From Trichobilharzia regenti (Eukaryota > Platyhelminthes > Trematoda > Strigeidida > Schistosomatidae), in the NCBI GenBank assembly GCA_944472135.2, contig OX235267.1, positions 17,963,452 through 18,027,451 on the forward strand: DNA of 64,000 nucleotides, read 5' to 3'. Positions 1-10,500 of this stretch are shown one piece after another (within the stretch, counting starts at the first letter, position 1; each line of letters opens with the position of its first letter). A program made the translations under genes and the position numbers. The notes beneath the pieces are model-generated. The model searched no databases, had not been told where the DNA came from, and worked only from the letters and a program-made list of their open reading frames with translations.

Positions 1-113
1 ATCGGTCGCTGTTCAGAAAGAAGAGTAAAAAAACCGTCAGAAGTAATATTGTGATTTATTACTGTAATATTTGTTCACAGACCTTAATGATAACATCTTT
101 ATATGTTGGTGTT
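1..113 (+). repeat. BEL LTR fragment, interrupted
   Basis: This is the middle part of a BEL-type LTR. It matches 4081-4193 base for base by eye. It stops at the motif ATATGTTGGTGT, which in other copies continues with AACAATAAAG, and is cut there by a new LTR starting TGTCAATGG at 114. It is the remains of an upstream LTR into which the next element inserted or recombined. Confidence 0.8.
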
Positions 114-481
114 TGTCAATGGAGGTGAAGATTGAACGATCAATTCTTGGTTGTTTGCTCAAAATCAACTTCCTCGATTTTCGCGGAGGCATCAATACGA
201 CAGTCATCGTCTCATCGGTCGCTGTTCAGAAAGAAGAGTGAAACATCGTCAGAAGTAACATAACGATTTATTGTTGTAATATTTGTTTACAGTCCTTAGT
301 TGCTTTGTTCGTTTATTCCTTTTATATGTTGGTGTAACAATAAAGAAATAACAAGCGGCAGATCGGTGTTTTGGTTTTTGCGTCCGTTATAACTAAGCGT
401 TTCTGAGAAACCTTCTAAGAACAGCGTGGGCCCGAGCGTAGCGAGAGCTGGGCATTAACGGTTTATGAGACTTGGCTGACA
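114..481 (+). repeat. 5' LTR, unit 1 (short type)
   Basis: The LTR starts TGTCAATGGAG and ends GGCTGACA, so it has the TGT...ACA ends expected of BEL LTRs. Length is 368 bp. Boundaries follow from comparison with the paired LTRs of the two full-length elements. Its first half differs from the LTR at 4194-4560 at several places between about 229 and 365, whereas the flanking DNA is identical. Confidence 0.85.
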
Positions 482-625
482 GTTTCTGACGATAGAAACA
501 GATCTGGTGAATTCAAACAGTTGGTGAAAGTTCGGATAGTCGCCGTTCATCTCTCCTGGTGCCGGTCAAGTCCTCTTTGAACAAGCAATATCTGGAACGT
601 TTTTGGAATTGGGTCAAGTTCAACA

Positions 626-2581
626 ATGCCTGGGTCAAAGAAGGGACAGAGTGTCTTGGTTACAAACAGGAAAGTAAGTCATGGTGACTTGTCTGTTAAT
701 TGTAACGATGTGTCTGATGTTAAGTATGACATGGTTGATGTTACTGTTTCGCCGTTCAGGGATAATAGGAACATCAAACTCCCTAAGTTTGAACCACGGT
801 GTTTTGATGGAAACCCGGCTGATTATTTACAATTTGTAAAGGAGTTTGAGATCATGTTGAGTAGTTTTCTATTAAATGATGAATTGAAGTTAATGTATTT
901 GATGAGGTATTGCACTGGAGATGCTTCAAGAGCTATACAGTGTTGTAAGTTTATGAAGCCAAAAGAGGGCTACGATGAGGCTATGAGCATATTACGTCAA
1001 AGGTTTGGAAGACCTTCGATGATTGCAGGGAAATTATTCGAGGCTGTTAAGGGTAATGGTGGTCAATTACAGGATGACTCCCAGGCACTCACTGGGTTTT
1101 TGGATAATTTGCTAATTTACAAGAATGGAATGATTTCGATGAATCGAATGAGTGACCTCAACTCGAGTTTTATACTAGAAGTAATAGCAAGACGTCTACC
1201 TACTCGACTGCAAAGGAAGTGGGTGAAGATAAGCTCCCGTATGGAGGATGAGGGTATCGAGCCAAAGTTTGATGATATCCTGAAACTGGTGAATACTAGT
1301 GTCAATCAATCTATGAGCAAGTTCGCCAGTCTATTACACCTCACCCCTAGAATAGAGCAGTCTGAGATCAAAATGCAATCATTGATGACGAGTAGGCCTC
1401 AGAGAGGTGGATATCGAGAAAGCTCCATGATGTCTAGTAATGCATATAGACCTAGTGAGTGTAACAGGTTTCGTAGTACATCCTCAACAGATAAGTAACA
1501 AGATGCAAGACAAACACGGTTTTGTTTTACACGTGTGCAAGAGGTGCATACAGAAGTGAACTGTGAACCAGTGAGCAAGTTCAGTGATAAGCTAAATGTA
1601 AACTCCAGGTCTGACTCCGAATTGTGTGACGATAACGTTGTTGTGAAGAAGTCTGTAGTTGCAACTGGTAAGCCGTTGCTGAATAGAGTGTCACAGAATA
1701 GAGTTACTGCTTCAGAGTGGAGTTCTGACTCCAAAAGTTTACAAAGTATATCTAGTCAGAGTGAAGTTATAAAACCTTTAATGATTTGTGAGGAGGAACC
1801 AAAATTGTCTACTTCTGTTATTAAAGAGTTTGGAAATGATGAAGTTGACGGTAAATTGAATATTTGTGATAATGATCATGATACTTCACAGTTGTCGTTG
1901 GTTGATCATTATGAGATGAGGGATATGCCTACTACTGCTAAGTTAAATAAAGGTTCTGTACAACTACAACGTGAAGTAGAATTGAACGCAGATGCAGTTC
2001 CAGAAGGTGTGCATACTTGTGAGACAGTCAGTGTAATTGATCAGCATGTAGCCCACCTATCATCAGATGATAGTGCTAAACCTGAACTTGTAGTGAAAGA
2101 CAGCAGTGGTGGTAATCTTGCAGTTGGACAACTATCTGAGAGCCGAACAAGAACAGCTTCTGATCCACCACTAAGTTCATCACCTTGTGTCACTCAGTCA
2201 TCGTCGGTGCTGTCATCCACAATGAAACAGACACCCATCAACTCAAGTATCTTGTGCAATGACTATGGTAATATCAGTTCGTTTGAAAGGACGAATATCA
2301 ATGGTCAGTTTAGTGTGGATAAGCCAAGTGTAAAGGAGAGAGTTATTGTTAAATTGACTTGCACGAATGAAGGCATTTCTAGTTTCAAGTTACTATTTGA
2401 ATGTTATTATCTTTGGTGTAAATTACTCTGTTTCTACACTTGGTTGATGAGATATGTCGGGTGTTTGTTGGTCATCTATATTCTACGATACAATGACATG
2501 GGCGTGTTGCCGTTCAGATTTGAGGATATAGCTGATAGAAGGAAGTTAGCAAATGAACTCTGCGACGACTTTCCAACCTAG
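626..2581 (+). pseudogene. Gag-derived ORF of pol-less BEL element, one in-frame stop
   Basis: One frame runs from the ATG at 626 to a TAG at 2579-2581, broken only by a TAA at 1496-1498; 651 codons in all counting that stop. Residues 1 to about 230 closely match Gag of the complete elements, including the CFDGNPADY segment typical of the BEL Gag domain. The stop lies where the third copy (55646-57600) has a Leu codon, so it looks like a TTA to TAA change. Just after it the second zinc knuckle is recognisable, but its second Cys is Arg. About 240 Ser/Asp/Val-rich residues then replace pol. The last 65 or so residues derive from the stretch between RNase H and integrase, now strongly hydrophobic, and end in DDFPT like full-length Pol. 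No catalytic domain remains. Confidence 0.8.
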
Positions 2582-2584
2582 GGC

Positions 2585-3025
2585 GTCAACCTGAGAAGGG
2601 TTGTAGGCGTACTGCTGTAAGTCCTACAATTCTTCAAAGGCAGCGCATCAATGAGCAGCCCAATATGCTTGGTGTGTGATTTTGTACATATGTTCATATT
2701 GTATATACTGAATTGATATCATTTATCATCTAGCTGTTGGTAATTCTGTTTGTGTCCGGACGACTTCCACTTGGGTCATCAACCTGAGAAAGAATGTAGG
2801 CGTGCTGCTGTAAGTCCTACAGTTCTTCAAGGGTAGTTTGTCGTGTCAGAATCCACAACTTTTGATGTGTTGATTGTACATATGTTTGTGTTAAATAGTT
2901 GTGTGAGTTCCAATTGATGTAATTGTTGGTTAATCTTGTTTGTGTTCGTACATTCCACAAATTACAATCGTCAACCTGTGAAGGGTTGCAGGCGTACTGG
3001 TGTAAGTCCCACGATTCTTCAAAGG
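2585..3025 (+). repeat. Three ~190-bp tandem repeats after the stop codon
   Basis: Repeats start at about 2585, 2775 and 2970. Each opens with a conserved ~56-bp block beginning GTCAACCTG and ending TTCTTCAAAGG, followed by a less conserved AT-rich part containing GTACATATGTT. The block can fold into two adjacent stems: CAACC with GGTTG around a 7-nt loop, and GTAGG with CCTAC around a 15-nt loop. Full-length elements carry two such units at the same place. No coding capacity is evident. Confidence 0.8.
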
Positions 3026-3722
3026 AATTACATGGAGACACGATCTGCGAGTTTGTTTGTACTGTTTGTATATACGTGTGGTGTGTCATATCAATTAGTG
3101 TTTGTTGGATTCATTGTGTTTACTTGTTGTTTTCGTATCTTGTTTTTATTGCATAATTTTGTTAAAATTTTCGTCGTGATTACTTCTGAAGTTTTGTCCA
3201 CTCTTCTACATCCGCGAATGAATTGATTGATGTTAAGGACAGCAGATGGGGCGTATACGCCTGGGAGACAAGGCTATTGCTGAGAATGAAATGCACACGG
3301 AGATAATTGTTAGCTGTGGTCCCACACGCCGGGGAGAAAGAGTGTAAACGACTGAGGCTCGCATAAATCACCGTTACTAGAACTGAGGCAGAATGAGTGA
3401 CAAGCGATTTCAGTGGTAATTGGTAATGAGTAGATACGAGGATGTGCGTAGAGTATCATGAGTTGGTGCTATGGTCACGTTGCATTCTGCAAGAGTCATT
3501 CTAGTAAGTGGCGATTGTGTTGCAAGATGTCAAGAGGAGGTCTCTGTCTGGACGCGCAGGTCGTCATTGATGTGTGAGATTGTGCTGTGGGTATGCTTGT
3601 GGTGTGTTGGCTTTTCTGTTTGTTTTCCATTTCAGCTCTGTCCGTGTGACCCAGGTTCTCGCAATGGAATCCAAGTCAACGTGTATTGGTCGTGATGGAA
3701 AAAAGGGATGGATAGGTATTTT
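3026..3722 (+). other. 3' untranslated region of pol-less element
   Basis: This stretch between the tandem repeats and the polypurine tract is shared, in reverse orientation, with 6560-7250, 41840-42535 and 54700-55390. Small open frames here are not conserved in frame between copies, so I read it as non-coding retrotransposon DNA. Confidence 0.65.
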
Positions 3723-3731
3723 GGCGGGGAG
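3723..3731 (+). promoter_or_regulatory. Polypurine tract
   Basis: GGCGGGGAG directly precedes the 3' LTR start (TGTCAATG at 3732). A purine-rich run in this position is the usual primer for plus-strand DNA synthesis in LTR elements. The same tract abuts the 3' LTR of the - strand element at 6198-12895. Confidence 0.6.
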
Positions 3732-4193
3732 TGTCAATGTAGTTGAAGATTGAACGATAAATTCATTATTGATTGTTCAAACCAAATCATTTTTTACGCG
3801 GAGTCATGAATACGGCATTCATCCTTCCTGTCTGATTATCGTCTGAACTTTGAACGAGTCCAGACTAGTGGCGATTTGCTGTTAGGTGCTTTGAAGTCGA
3901 TGTCAGGTAGGCGAAAACACCTAGCACTTTCTTGGTGTTCAATGCGGGATGCTTCTCAGGTCAACCAGCTCAAAATTGGATGACACCACCGTTGAAGATT
4001 GAACGATCAATTCATGGTTGTTTGCTCAAGGCCAACATCTTCAATTTCCGCGGAGGCATCAATACGACAGTCATCGTCTCATCGGTCGCTGTTCAGAAAG
4101 AAGAGTAAAAAAACCGTCAGAAGTAATATTGTGATTTATTACTGTAATATTTGTTCACAGACCTTAATGATAACATCTTTATATGTTGGTGTT
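3732..4193 (+). repeat. 3' LTR, unit 1 (long type, interrupted)
   Basis: It begins TGTCAATG. About 240 bp of extra sequence separate two copies of the 5'-end motif TTGAAGATTGAACGAT (near 3750 and 3991), so the U3 part is expanded. The same long form occurs at 54086-54693. It is cut at ATATGTTGGTGT by the next LTR at 4194. Confidence 0.75.
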
Positions 4194-4560
4194 TGTCAAT
4201 GGAGATGAAGATTGAACGATCAATTCTTGGTTGTTTGCTCAAAATCAACTTCCTCGATTTTCGCGGAGGCATCAATACGACAGTCATCGTCTCATCGGTC
4301 GCTGTTCAGAAAGAAGAGTAAAATATCGTCAGAAGTAACAATGATTTATTATTGTAATATTAGTTTTCAGACCTTAGTTTGCTTAGTTCGCTTATTCCTT
4401 TTATATGTTGATGTAACAATGCAGAAGTATCAAACGGCAGATCGGTGTTTTGGTTTTTGCGTCCGTTATTACTAAGCGTTTCTGAGAAACCTTCTAAGAA
4501 CAGCGTGGGCCCGAGCGTAGCGAGAGCTGGGCATTAACGGTTTATGAGACTTGGCTGACA
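4194..4560 (+). repeat. 5' LTR, unit 2
   Basis: This 367-bp LTR has TGTCAATGGAG and GGCTGACA ends. It sits 4080 bp downstream of the unit 1 LTR in the same context, which marks a tandem arrangement. Confidence 0.85.
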
Positions 4561-4705
4561 GTTTCTGACGATAGAAACAGATTCTGGTGAATTCAAACAG
4601 TTGGTGAAAGTTCGGATAGTCGCCGTTCATCTCTCCTGGTGCCGGTCAAGTCCTCTTTGAACAAGCAATATCTGGAACGTTTTTGGAATTGGGTCAAGTT
4701 CAACA

Positions 4706-5966
4706 ATGCCTGGGTCAAAGAAGGGACAGAGTGTCTTGGTTACAAACAGGAAAGTAAGTCATGGTGACTTGTCTGTTAATTGTAACGATGTGTCTGATGT
4801 TAAGTATGACATGGTTGATGTTACTGTTTCGCCGTTCAGGGATAATAGGAACATCAAACTCCCTAAGTTTGAACCACGGTGTTTTGATGGAAACCCGGCT
4901 GATTATTTACAATTTGTAAAGGAGTTTGAGATCATGTTGAGTAGTTTTCTATTAAATGATGAATTGAAGTTAATGTATTTGATGAGGTATTGCACTGGAG
5001 ATGCTTCAAGAGCTATACAGTGTTGTAAGTTTATGAAGCCAAAAGAGGGCTACGATGAGGCTATGAGCATATTACGTCAAAGGTTTGGAAGACCTTCGAT
5101 GATTGCAGGGAAATTATTCGAGGCTGTTAAGGGTAATGGTGGTCAATTACAGGATGACTCCCAGGCACTCACTGGGTTTTTGGATAATTTGCTAATTTAC
5201 AAGAATGGAATGATTTCGATGAATCGAATGAGTGACCTCAACTCGAGTTTTATACTAGAAGTAATAGCAAGACGTCTACCTACTCGACTGCAAAGGAAGT
5301 GGGTGAAGATAAGCTCCCGTATGGAGGATGAGGGTATCGAGCCAAAGTTTGATGATATCCTGAAACTGGTGAATACTAGTGTCAATCAATCTATGAGCAA
5401 GTTCGCCAGTCTATTACACCTCACCCCTAGAATAGAGCAGTCTGAGATCAAAATGCAATCATTGATGACGAGTAGGCCTCAGAGAGGTGGATATCGAGAA
5501 AGCTCCATGATGTCTAGTAATGCATATAGACCTAGTGAGTGTAACAGGTTTCGTAGTACATCCTCAACAGATAAGTAACAAGATGCAAGACAAACACGGT
5601 TTTGTTTTACACGTGTGCAAGAGGTGCATACAGAAGTGAACTGTGAACCAGTGAGCAAGTTCAGTGATAAGCTAAATGTAAACTCCAGGTCTGACTCCGA
5701 ATTGTGTGACGATAACGTTGTTGTGAAGAAGTCTGTAGTTGCAACTGGTAAGCCGTTGCTGAATAGTGTCACAGAATAGAGTTACTGCTTCAGAGTGGAG
5801 TTCTGACTCCAAAAGTTTACAAAGTATAACTAGTCAGAGTGAAGATATAAAACCTTGAATGATTTGTGAGGAGGAACCAAAATTGTCTACTTTTGTTATT
5901 AAAGAGTTTGAAAATGATGAAGTTGACGGTAAAGTGAATATTCGTGATAATGATCATGATACTTCA
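4706..5966 (+). pseudogene. Gag-derived ORF, truncated second copy
   Basis: The first 290 codons (4706-5578) appear identical to 626-1498, including the same in-frame TAA. Beyond it the frame continues as in unit 1 until a 2-bp deletion near 5767 shifts it, with further stops after that. Sequence homologous to unit 1 ends abruptly at about 5966, where the left flank of the duplicated segment begins. The serine-rich middle, hydrophobic tail and 3' LTR are therefore absent. Confidence 0.8.
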
Positions 5967-6197
5967 CACATAAAAATTTGAACATGTGATCCAGTGAAAA
6001 CCTGTGGACGTACTATGAGTGGTAGATAGGTTGTGAGTGCGAGATGAGGGAATCTAGGCGCGAATTAGTCGATCTATATACCTCACTAAATTGCAATAGT
6101 ACATCTGTCATGGATATTTCCCCTTATTTAAACTATACTAGACTGTTTTCATGGTTGTTGAACCGGGAGAAGTGGTAATATGTGTGGTTTTAACCCT
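5967..6197. repeat. Left flank of segmental duplication, copy A
   Basis: This 231-bp stretch matches 41248-41475 with roughly 6 percent difference by eye count. Its last five bases, ACCCT (6193-6197), are the left target-site duplication of the BEL element that follows. Confidence 0.75.
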
Positions 6198-6550
6198 TGT
6201 CAGCCACGTCTCATAAACTCTTAATGCCGAGCTCTTGCTACGCTCGGGCTCACGCTGTCGCTTGAAGTTTCTCAGAAACGCTTAGTAATAACGGACGAAA
6301 AAACCAAAACACCAATTGTTGACTTGAGTATTCTATATTCTTACACCAACATATAAATAAAGTATCACTAAGGTCTGTGAACAAATATTACAATAATACA
6401 TCTTAATATTACTTCTGACGATGTTTCACTCTTCTTTCTGAACAGCGACCGATGAGACGATGAATGTCGTATTCATGACTCCGCGTAAAATATGATTTGG
6501 TTTGAACAATCAGTAATGAATTTATCGTTCAATCTTCAACTACATTGACA
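6198..6550 (-). repeat. 3' LTR of BEL copy A
   Basis: This 353-bp LTR reads TGTCAATG to GGCTGACA on the - strand. It differs from its partner at 12541-12895 at roughly 48 sites by eye (about 13 percent), concentrated in two patches. That is far more than the divergence between the coding regions of copies A and B. Confidence 0.88.
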
Positions 6551-7251
6551 CTCCCCGCCAAAATACCTATCCATCCCTTTTTTCCATCACGACCAATACA
6601 CGTTGACTTGGATGCCATTGCGAGAACCTGGGTCACACGGACAGAGCTGAAATGGAAAACAAACAGAAAAGCCAACACACCACAAGCATACCACAGCACA
6701 ATCTCACACATCAATGACGACCTGCGCCTCCAGACAGAGACCTCCTCTTGACATCTTGCAACACAATCGCCACTTGCTAGAATGACTCTTGCAGAATGCA
6801 ACGTGACCATAGCACCACCTCATGATACTCTACGCACATCCTCTTATCTACTCACTACCAATTACCACTGAAATCGCTTGTCACTCATTCTGCCTCAGTT
6901 CTAGTAACGGTGACGCATGCGAGCCTCAGTCGTTTACACTCTTTCTCCCCGGCGTGTCGGACCGCAGCTAACAATTATCTCCGTGTGCATTTCATTCTCA
7001 GCAATAGCCTAGCCTCCCGGCGTATACGACCCATCTGCTGTCCTTAACATCAATCAATTCATTCGCGGATGTAGAAGAGTGGACAAAACTTCAGAAGTAA
7101 TCACGACGAAAATTTTAACAAAATTATGCAATAAAAACAAGATACGAAAACAACAAGTAAACACAATGAATCCAAAAACACCAATTGATATGACACACCA
7201 CACGTATATACAAACAGTACAAACAAACTCGCAGATCATGTCTTGATGGAA
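6551..7251 (-). other. 3' untranslated region of BEL copy A
   Basis: Retrotransposon DNA between the tandem repeats and the 3' LTR. A purine-rich GGCGGGGAG (- strand) lies against the LTR. Short open frames on both strands are not conserved between copies. Confidence 0.65.
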
Positions 7252-7507
7252 TTCCTTTGAAGAATCGTGGGACTTACACCAGTACGCCTACAACCCTTCA
7301 CAGGTTGACGATTGTAATTTGTGGAATGTCCGGACACAAACAGAATTACCAACAGCTAGATGACAGATGATATCAATTCAGTATATACAATATGAACATA
7401 TGTACAAAATCACACACCGAGCACATTGGACTGCTCATTGATGCGCTACCCTTTGAAGAATTGTAGGACTTACAGCAGTACGCCTACAACCCTTCTCAGG
7501 TTGACGC
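7252..7507 (-). repeat. Two tandem 3' repeats, BEL copy A
   Basis: Two conserved ~56-bp blocks (about 7450-7507 and 7252-7312) lie within 200 bp of each other on the - strand, the first only a couple of bases after the Gag-Pol stop. Each can form the CAACC/GGTTG stem. They match the blocks at 2585-3025. Confidence 0.8.
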
Positions 7508-7508
7508 T

Positions 7509-10500
7509 CTAGGTTGGAAAATCATCTAGTGTTTCATCCTCCGACTCTCTACTCTCAGCACCTTCCAGTAGACACAGTTTTCTGATATCTCGCACCAACA
7601 TGCCACAACTAGTTCTCACCTCAACCGTCCTCACCAATCCATCACCACTACAGATCAGCCTTACTACCACTCCCAAAGGCCACCTACCTGTGGCACATTT
7701 ATCTGCTACTAATACTATGTCACCAACCTTTAAGTTTCGGCACAACTTTTTCCACTTGTCCCTGGTTTGCAGTGTTAGAACATACTCCTTTAACCATCTT
7801 TTCCAAAATATATCTTTCATGTGCCTGGCTTGTTTCCATCTTTTAATCGTAGGTATTCCTTCCCCGCTTGCGTCCTCTATGCCAGGGTTGCCTCTCAATA
7901 ACAATAATTTATTTGGGGTTAACACATCAAAATCCTTGACGTCGTCCCTCACAGGTGATAACGGCCGGTCATTTAATATTCGTTCAGCTTCACAAAAAAA
8001 TGTCTCCAGCGTTTCGTCATTCAAACTCTGGTTTTTAATTATGGAGCTTAAAATACGCTTGATAATTCCTATAAGTCTTTCCCATAGCCCACCTCTATGG
8101 CTGGCATGTGGTGGATTGAAGTGCCACTCGATGTTCCTTTTCAGTAACTCTTCCTGAACTCTCGTTTGAGGACCTTCGAAGTATTCTTTAAGCTCGGCGT
8201 GACAGCCAACAAAATTAGTCCCTCTGTCGCTGAACATCATCTTCGGTACACCCCGGCGATTTATAAATCTATGTAATGCTAGCACGAATGAATCAGTAGT
8301 TAGCGTATGAACCATCTCAATATGCACAGCTCTCATTTTCAAACAGGTGAATAAACAGCCATATCTTTTACATAGGGTTCTGCCTCTCTTCACTACAAAA
8401 GGTCCGAATGGATAATTCCCTTCAGAAGCTTGCCACGCTGGGAGTGGTGCCATCATCTGCTGTACTGGACGAGCATTTCGGAGTTTACATTCCATGCACT
8501 TATCAATTATTTTACGGACAGCAGTACCTCCCTTCACTATCCAGAACTTACATCGAATACTTGATAGTACTTGCGAAGTACCCAAATGACCTTCAAGAAC
8601 ATGGTAGTGTCTTATAATGAGATCAGTGACTGGATGGTAGCAAGGTAATAAAGCCGGATGACGGGTCTCATATGACGATTCTAACATTTGTAGACGTCCA
8701 CCAACTCTAGCGATCCCTTCGGAAACTATCGGAGATAATCTATCTAACCGCACCTTGAAATCTGCGAAATCGGGACTATCCTCCTTGGCAATCTCACCCC
8801 ACGCTTCCCACTGAGCAGCCCTCAAAATCGCTAACTCTGCATTTCTAATATCTTCGACTCTCAAAGGCCCCACATTCATATTTTCGTATCCCGCAAGATG
8901 CATGACCTTTAAATACGTAACATATCGTGTCAACCACGCAACGGCTTTCAGTAGTTTGTACCAAGAAGAATAATATTTAAAAAGTGGATGTAAACCTGAA
9001 TGTCTTTCTTGAGTAGATGTTAAACTGACACTTGTCTTCAACTCCAAGGCACACTCGTTTATCGGTGGTTCATCTTCTCTACGAGGCCACATACTATCAG
9101 CCCTTAGCAAGAACTCTGGACCTTTCCACCACTTATTTTTAACCACATTCATATCAATAACTCCTCGCGAGGCTAGATCAGCTGGATTTTTTCCAGACGG
9201 TACGTACCTCCACTGCTCAACAGTTGTTAGTTCACGAATTTGAGATACTCTGTTAGCTACAAAACATGCATATCTTGCTGACTCGTTGCGTATATAATAT
9301 ATCACAGACATCGAATCAGTCCAAAACGTTACGGGATGCTTGGGGTAATCCAACTCTTTACACACTGTTGTGAATAACTGCGCAGCTAGTAAGGCGGCAT
9401 TAAGTTCTAATCTCGGAATCGAAACCGTCTTTAGAGGTGCAACTCTAGATTTACCCATCACCAGGCTAACATCTATATCATTCCTTAAGGTGGTTCTGAT
9501 GTATACGGCTGCACCAAATCCAACCTCAGAGGCATCAGAAAAAACATGGAAGTCAATTATATCATGATTTCTCGACGGCTTAAGTGGACGTGAGACGGAA
9601 TGTAGATTCAGCATTCTTAAACTGTTAACCCACCCCTTCCACTCTTCTCTCTGCCTCTCACTTAATGGTTCATCCCACTGTAACCCTTTCCTGCATGTCT
9701 CTTGAAATAACCTCCTAGCCGGAAGTAGATAAGGTGCTACTAATCCAAGTGGGTCAAACACGGACGACAACACAGAGAGCACACCTCTCCGAGTAACTGG
9801 CTTATCAATATCACCAACACTAAATCCAAAGGTATCAGAGTTCACATCCCATCGCATACCTAATGTGCGTTCAACTGGTAGAGTATCAACAGGCAAATCT
9901 CGTACGGTAGGTGCTCTGTCTTCTGGATCTATATGCTTCAAAACGTCTAGGCTGTTCGAGACCCACTTAGTTAGACGAAAGCCGGCCTTAGCTAACACTT
10001 CAGTGATGCTTGTTGCAAATCTAACTGCAGACTTATCATCATCGAAGGAGGCTAAACAATCATCCACGTAGAAGCAACAATCTATGACGTCCAGCAAATC
10101 ATTAGAACCAAATGTGGACACTGCCTTTCGTAGAGCAAAATTAGCACAAAATGGGGAGGATGTGGCACCAAATGGATGCACTGTCATCCTATATTCTGAC
10201 ACCTTACCACAAGGACCGTCATCAAACCACAAAAACCTCAAGTGATCTCTGTCACTCTCTGGCACCTTCACCTGTAGGAACATTTCCTCAATATCCGCCG
10301 CGACAGCAACTGTAAACTTTCTGAATCTCAATAGCAGTCCCACTAATGAGCTCACGCAATCTGGGCCACTATACAGATTATCATTTAAAGAGACTCCTTC
10401 GTGTTTCGCAGAACAATCAAACACCACACGGAGTTTACCTGGCTTCCTCGGGTTAAAGACGGGATGATGGGGCAAATACCACTTCCCTGGCTCACTTTGA

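Larger units (their letters stand above)
114..4193 (+). mobile_element. Pol-less BEL/Pao derivative, unit 1
   Basis: The element runs from a 5' LTR (114-481) through an untranslated leader, a Gag-derived frame (626-2581), three tandem 3' repeats (2585-3025) and a polypurine tract to a longer 3' LTR (3732-4193), which is itself cut by the next LTR. Compared with the complete elements at 6198-12895 and 41476-48207, almost all of pol (protease, reverse transcriptase, RNase H, integrase) is missing, while Gag start, leader, 3' region and LTRs are kept. It cannot encode its own replication enzymes, so movement would need another BEL copy in trans (inference). Confidence 0.85.

Noticed and set aside
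482..520. tRNA primer-binding site after the BEL 5' LTR
   Set aside because: No stretch starting TGG lies close to the LTR border, and I could not match 10 or more bases to a tRNA 3' end with confidence.
7600..8157. 185-codon + strand frame, repeated at 42885-43442
   Set aside because: It lies antisense inside the BEL integrase region and is open only because the sense frame is conserved; no domain is recognisable.
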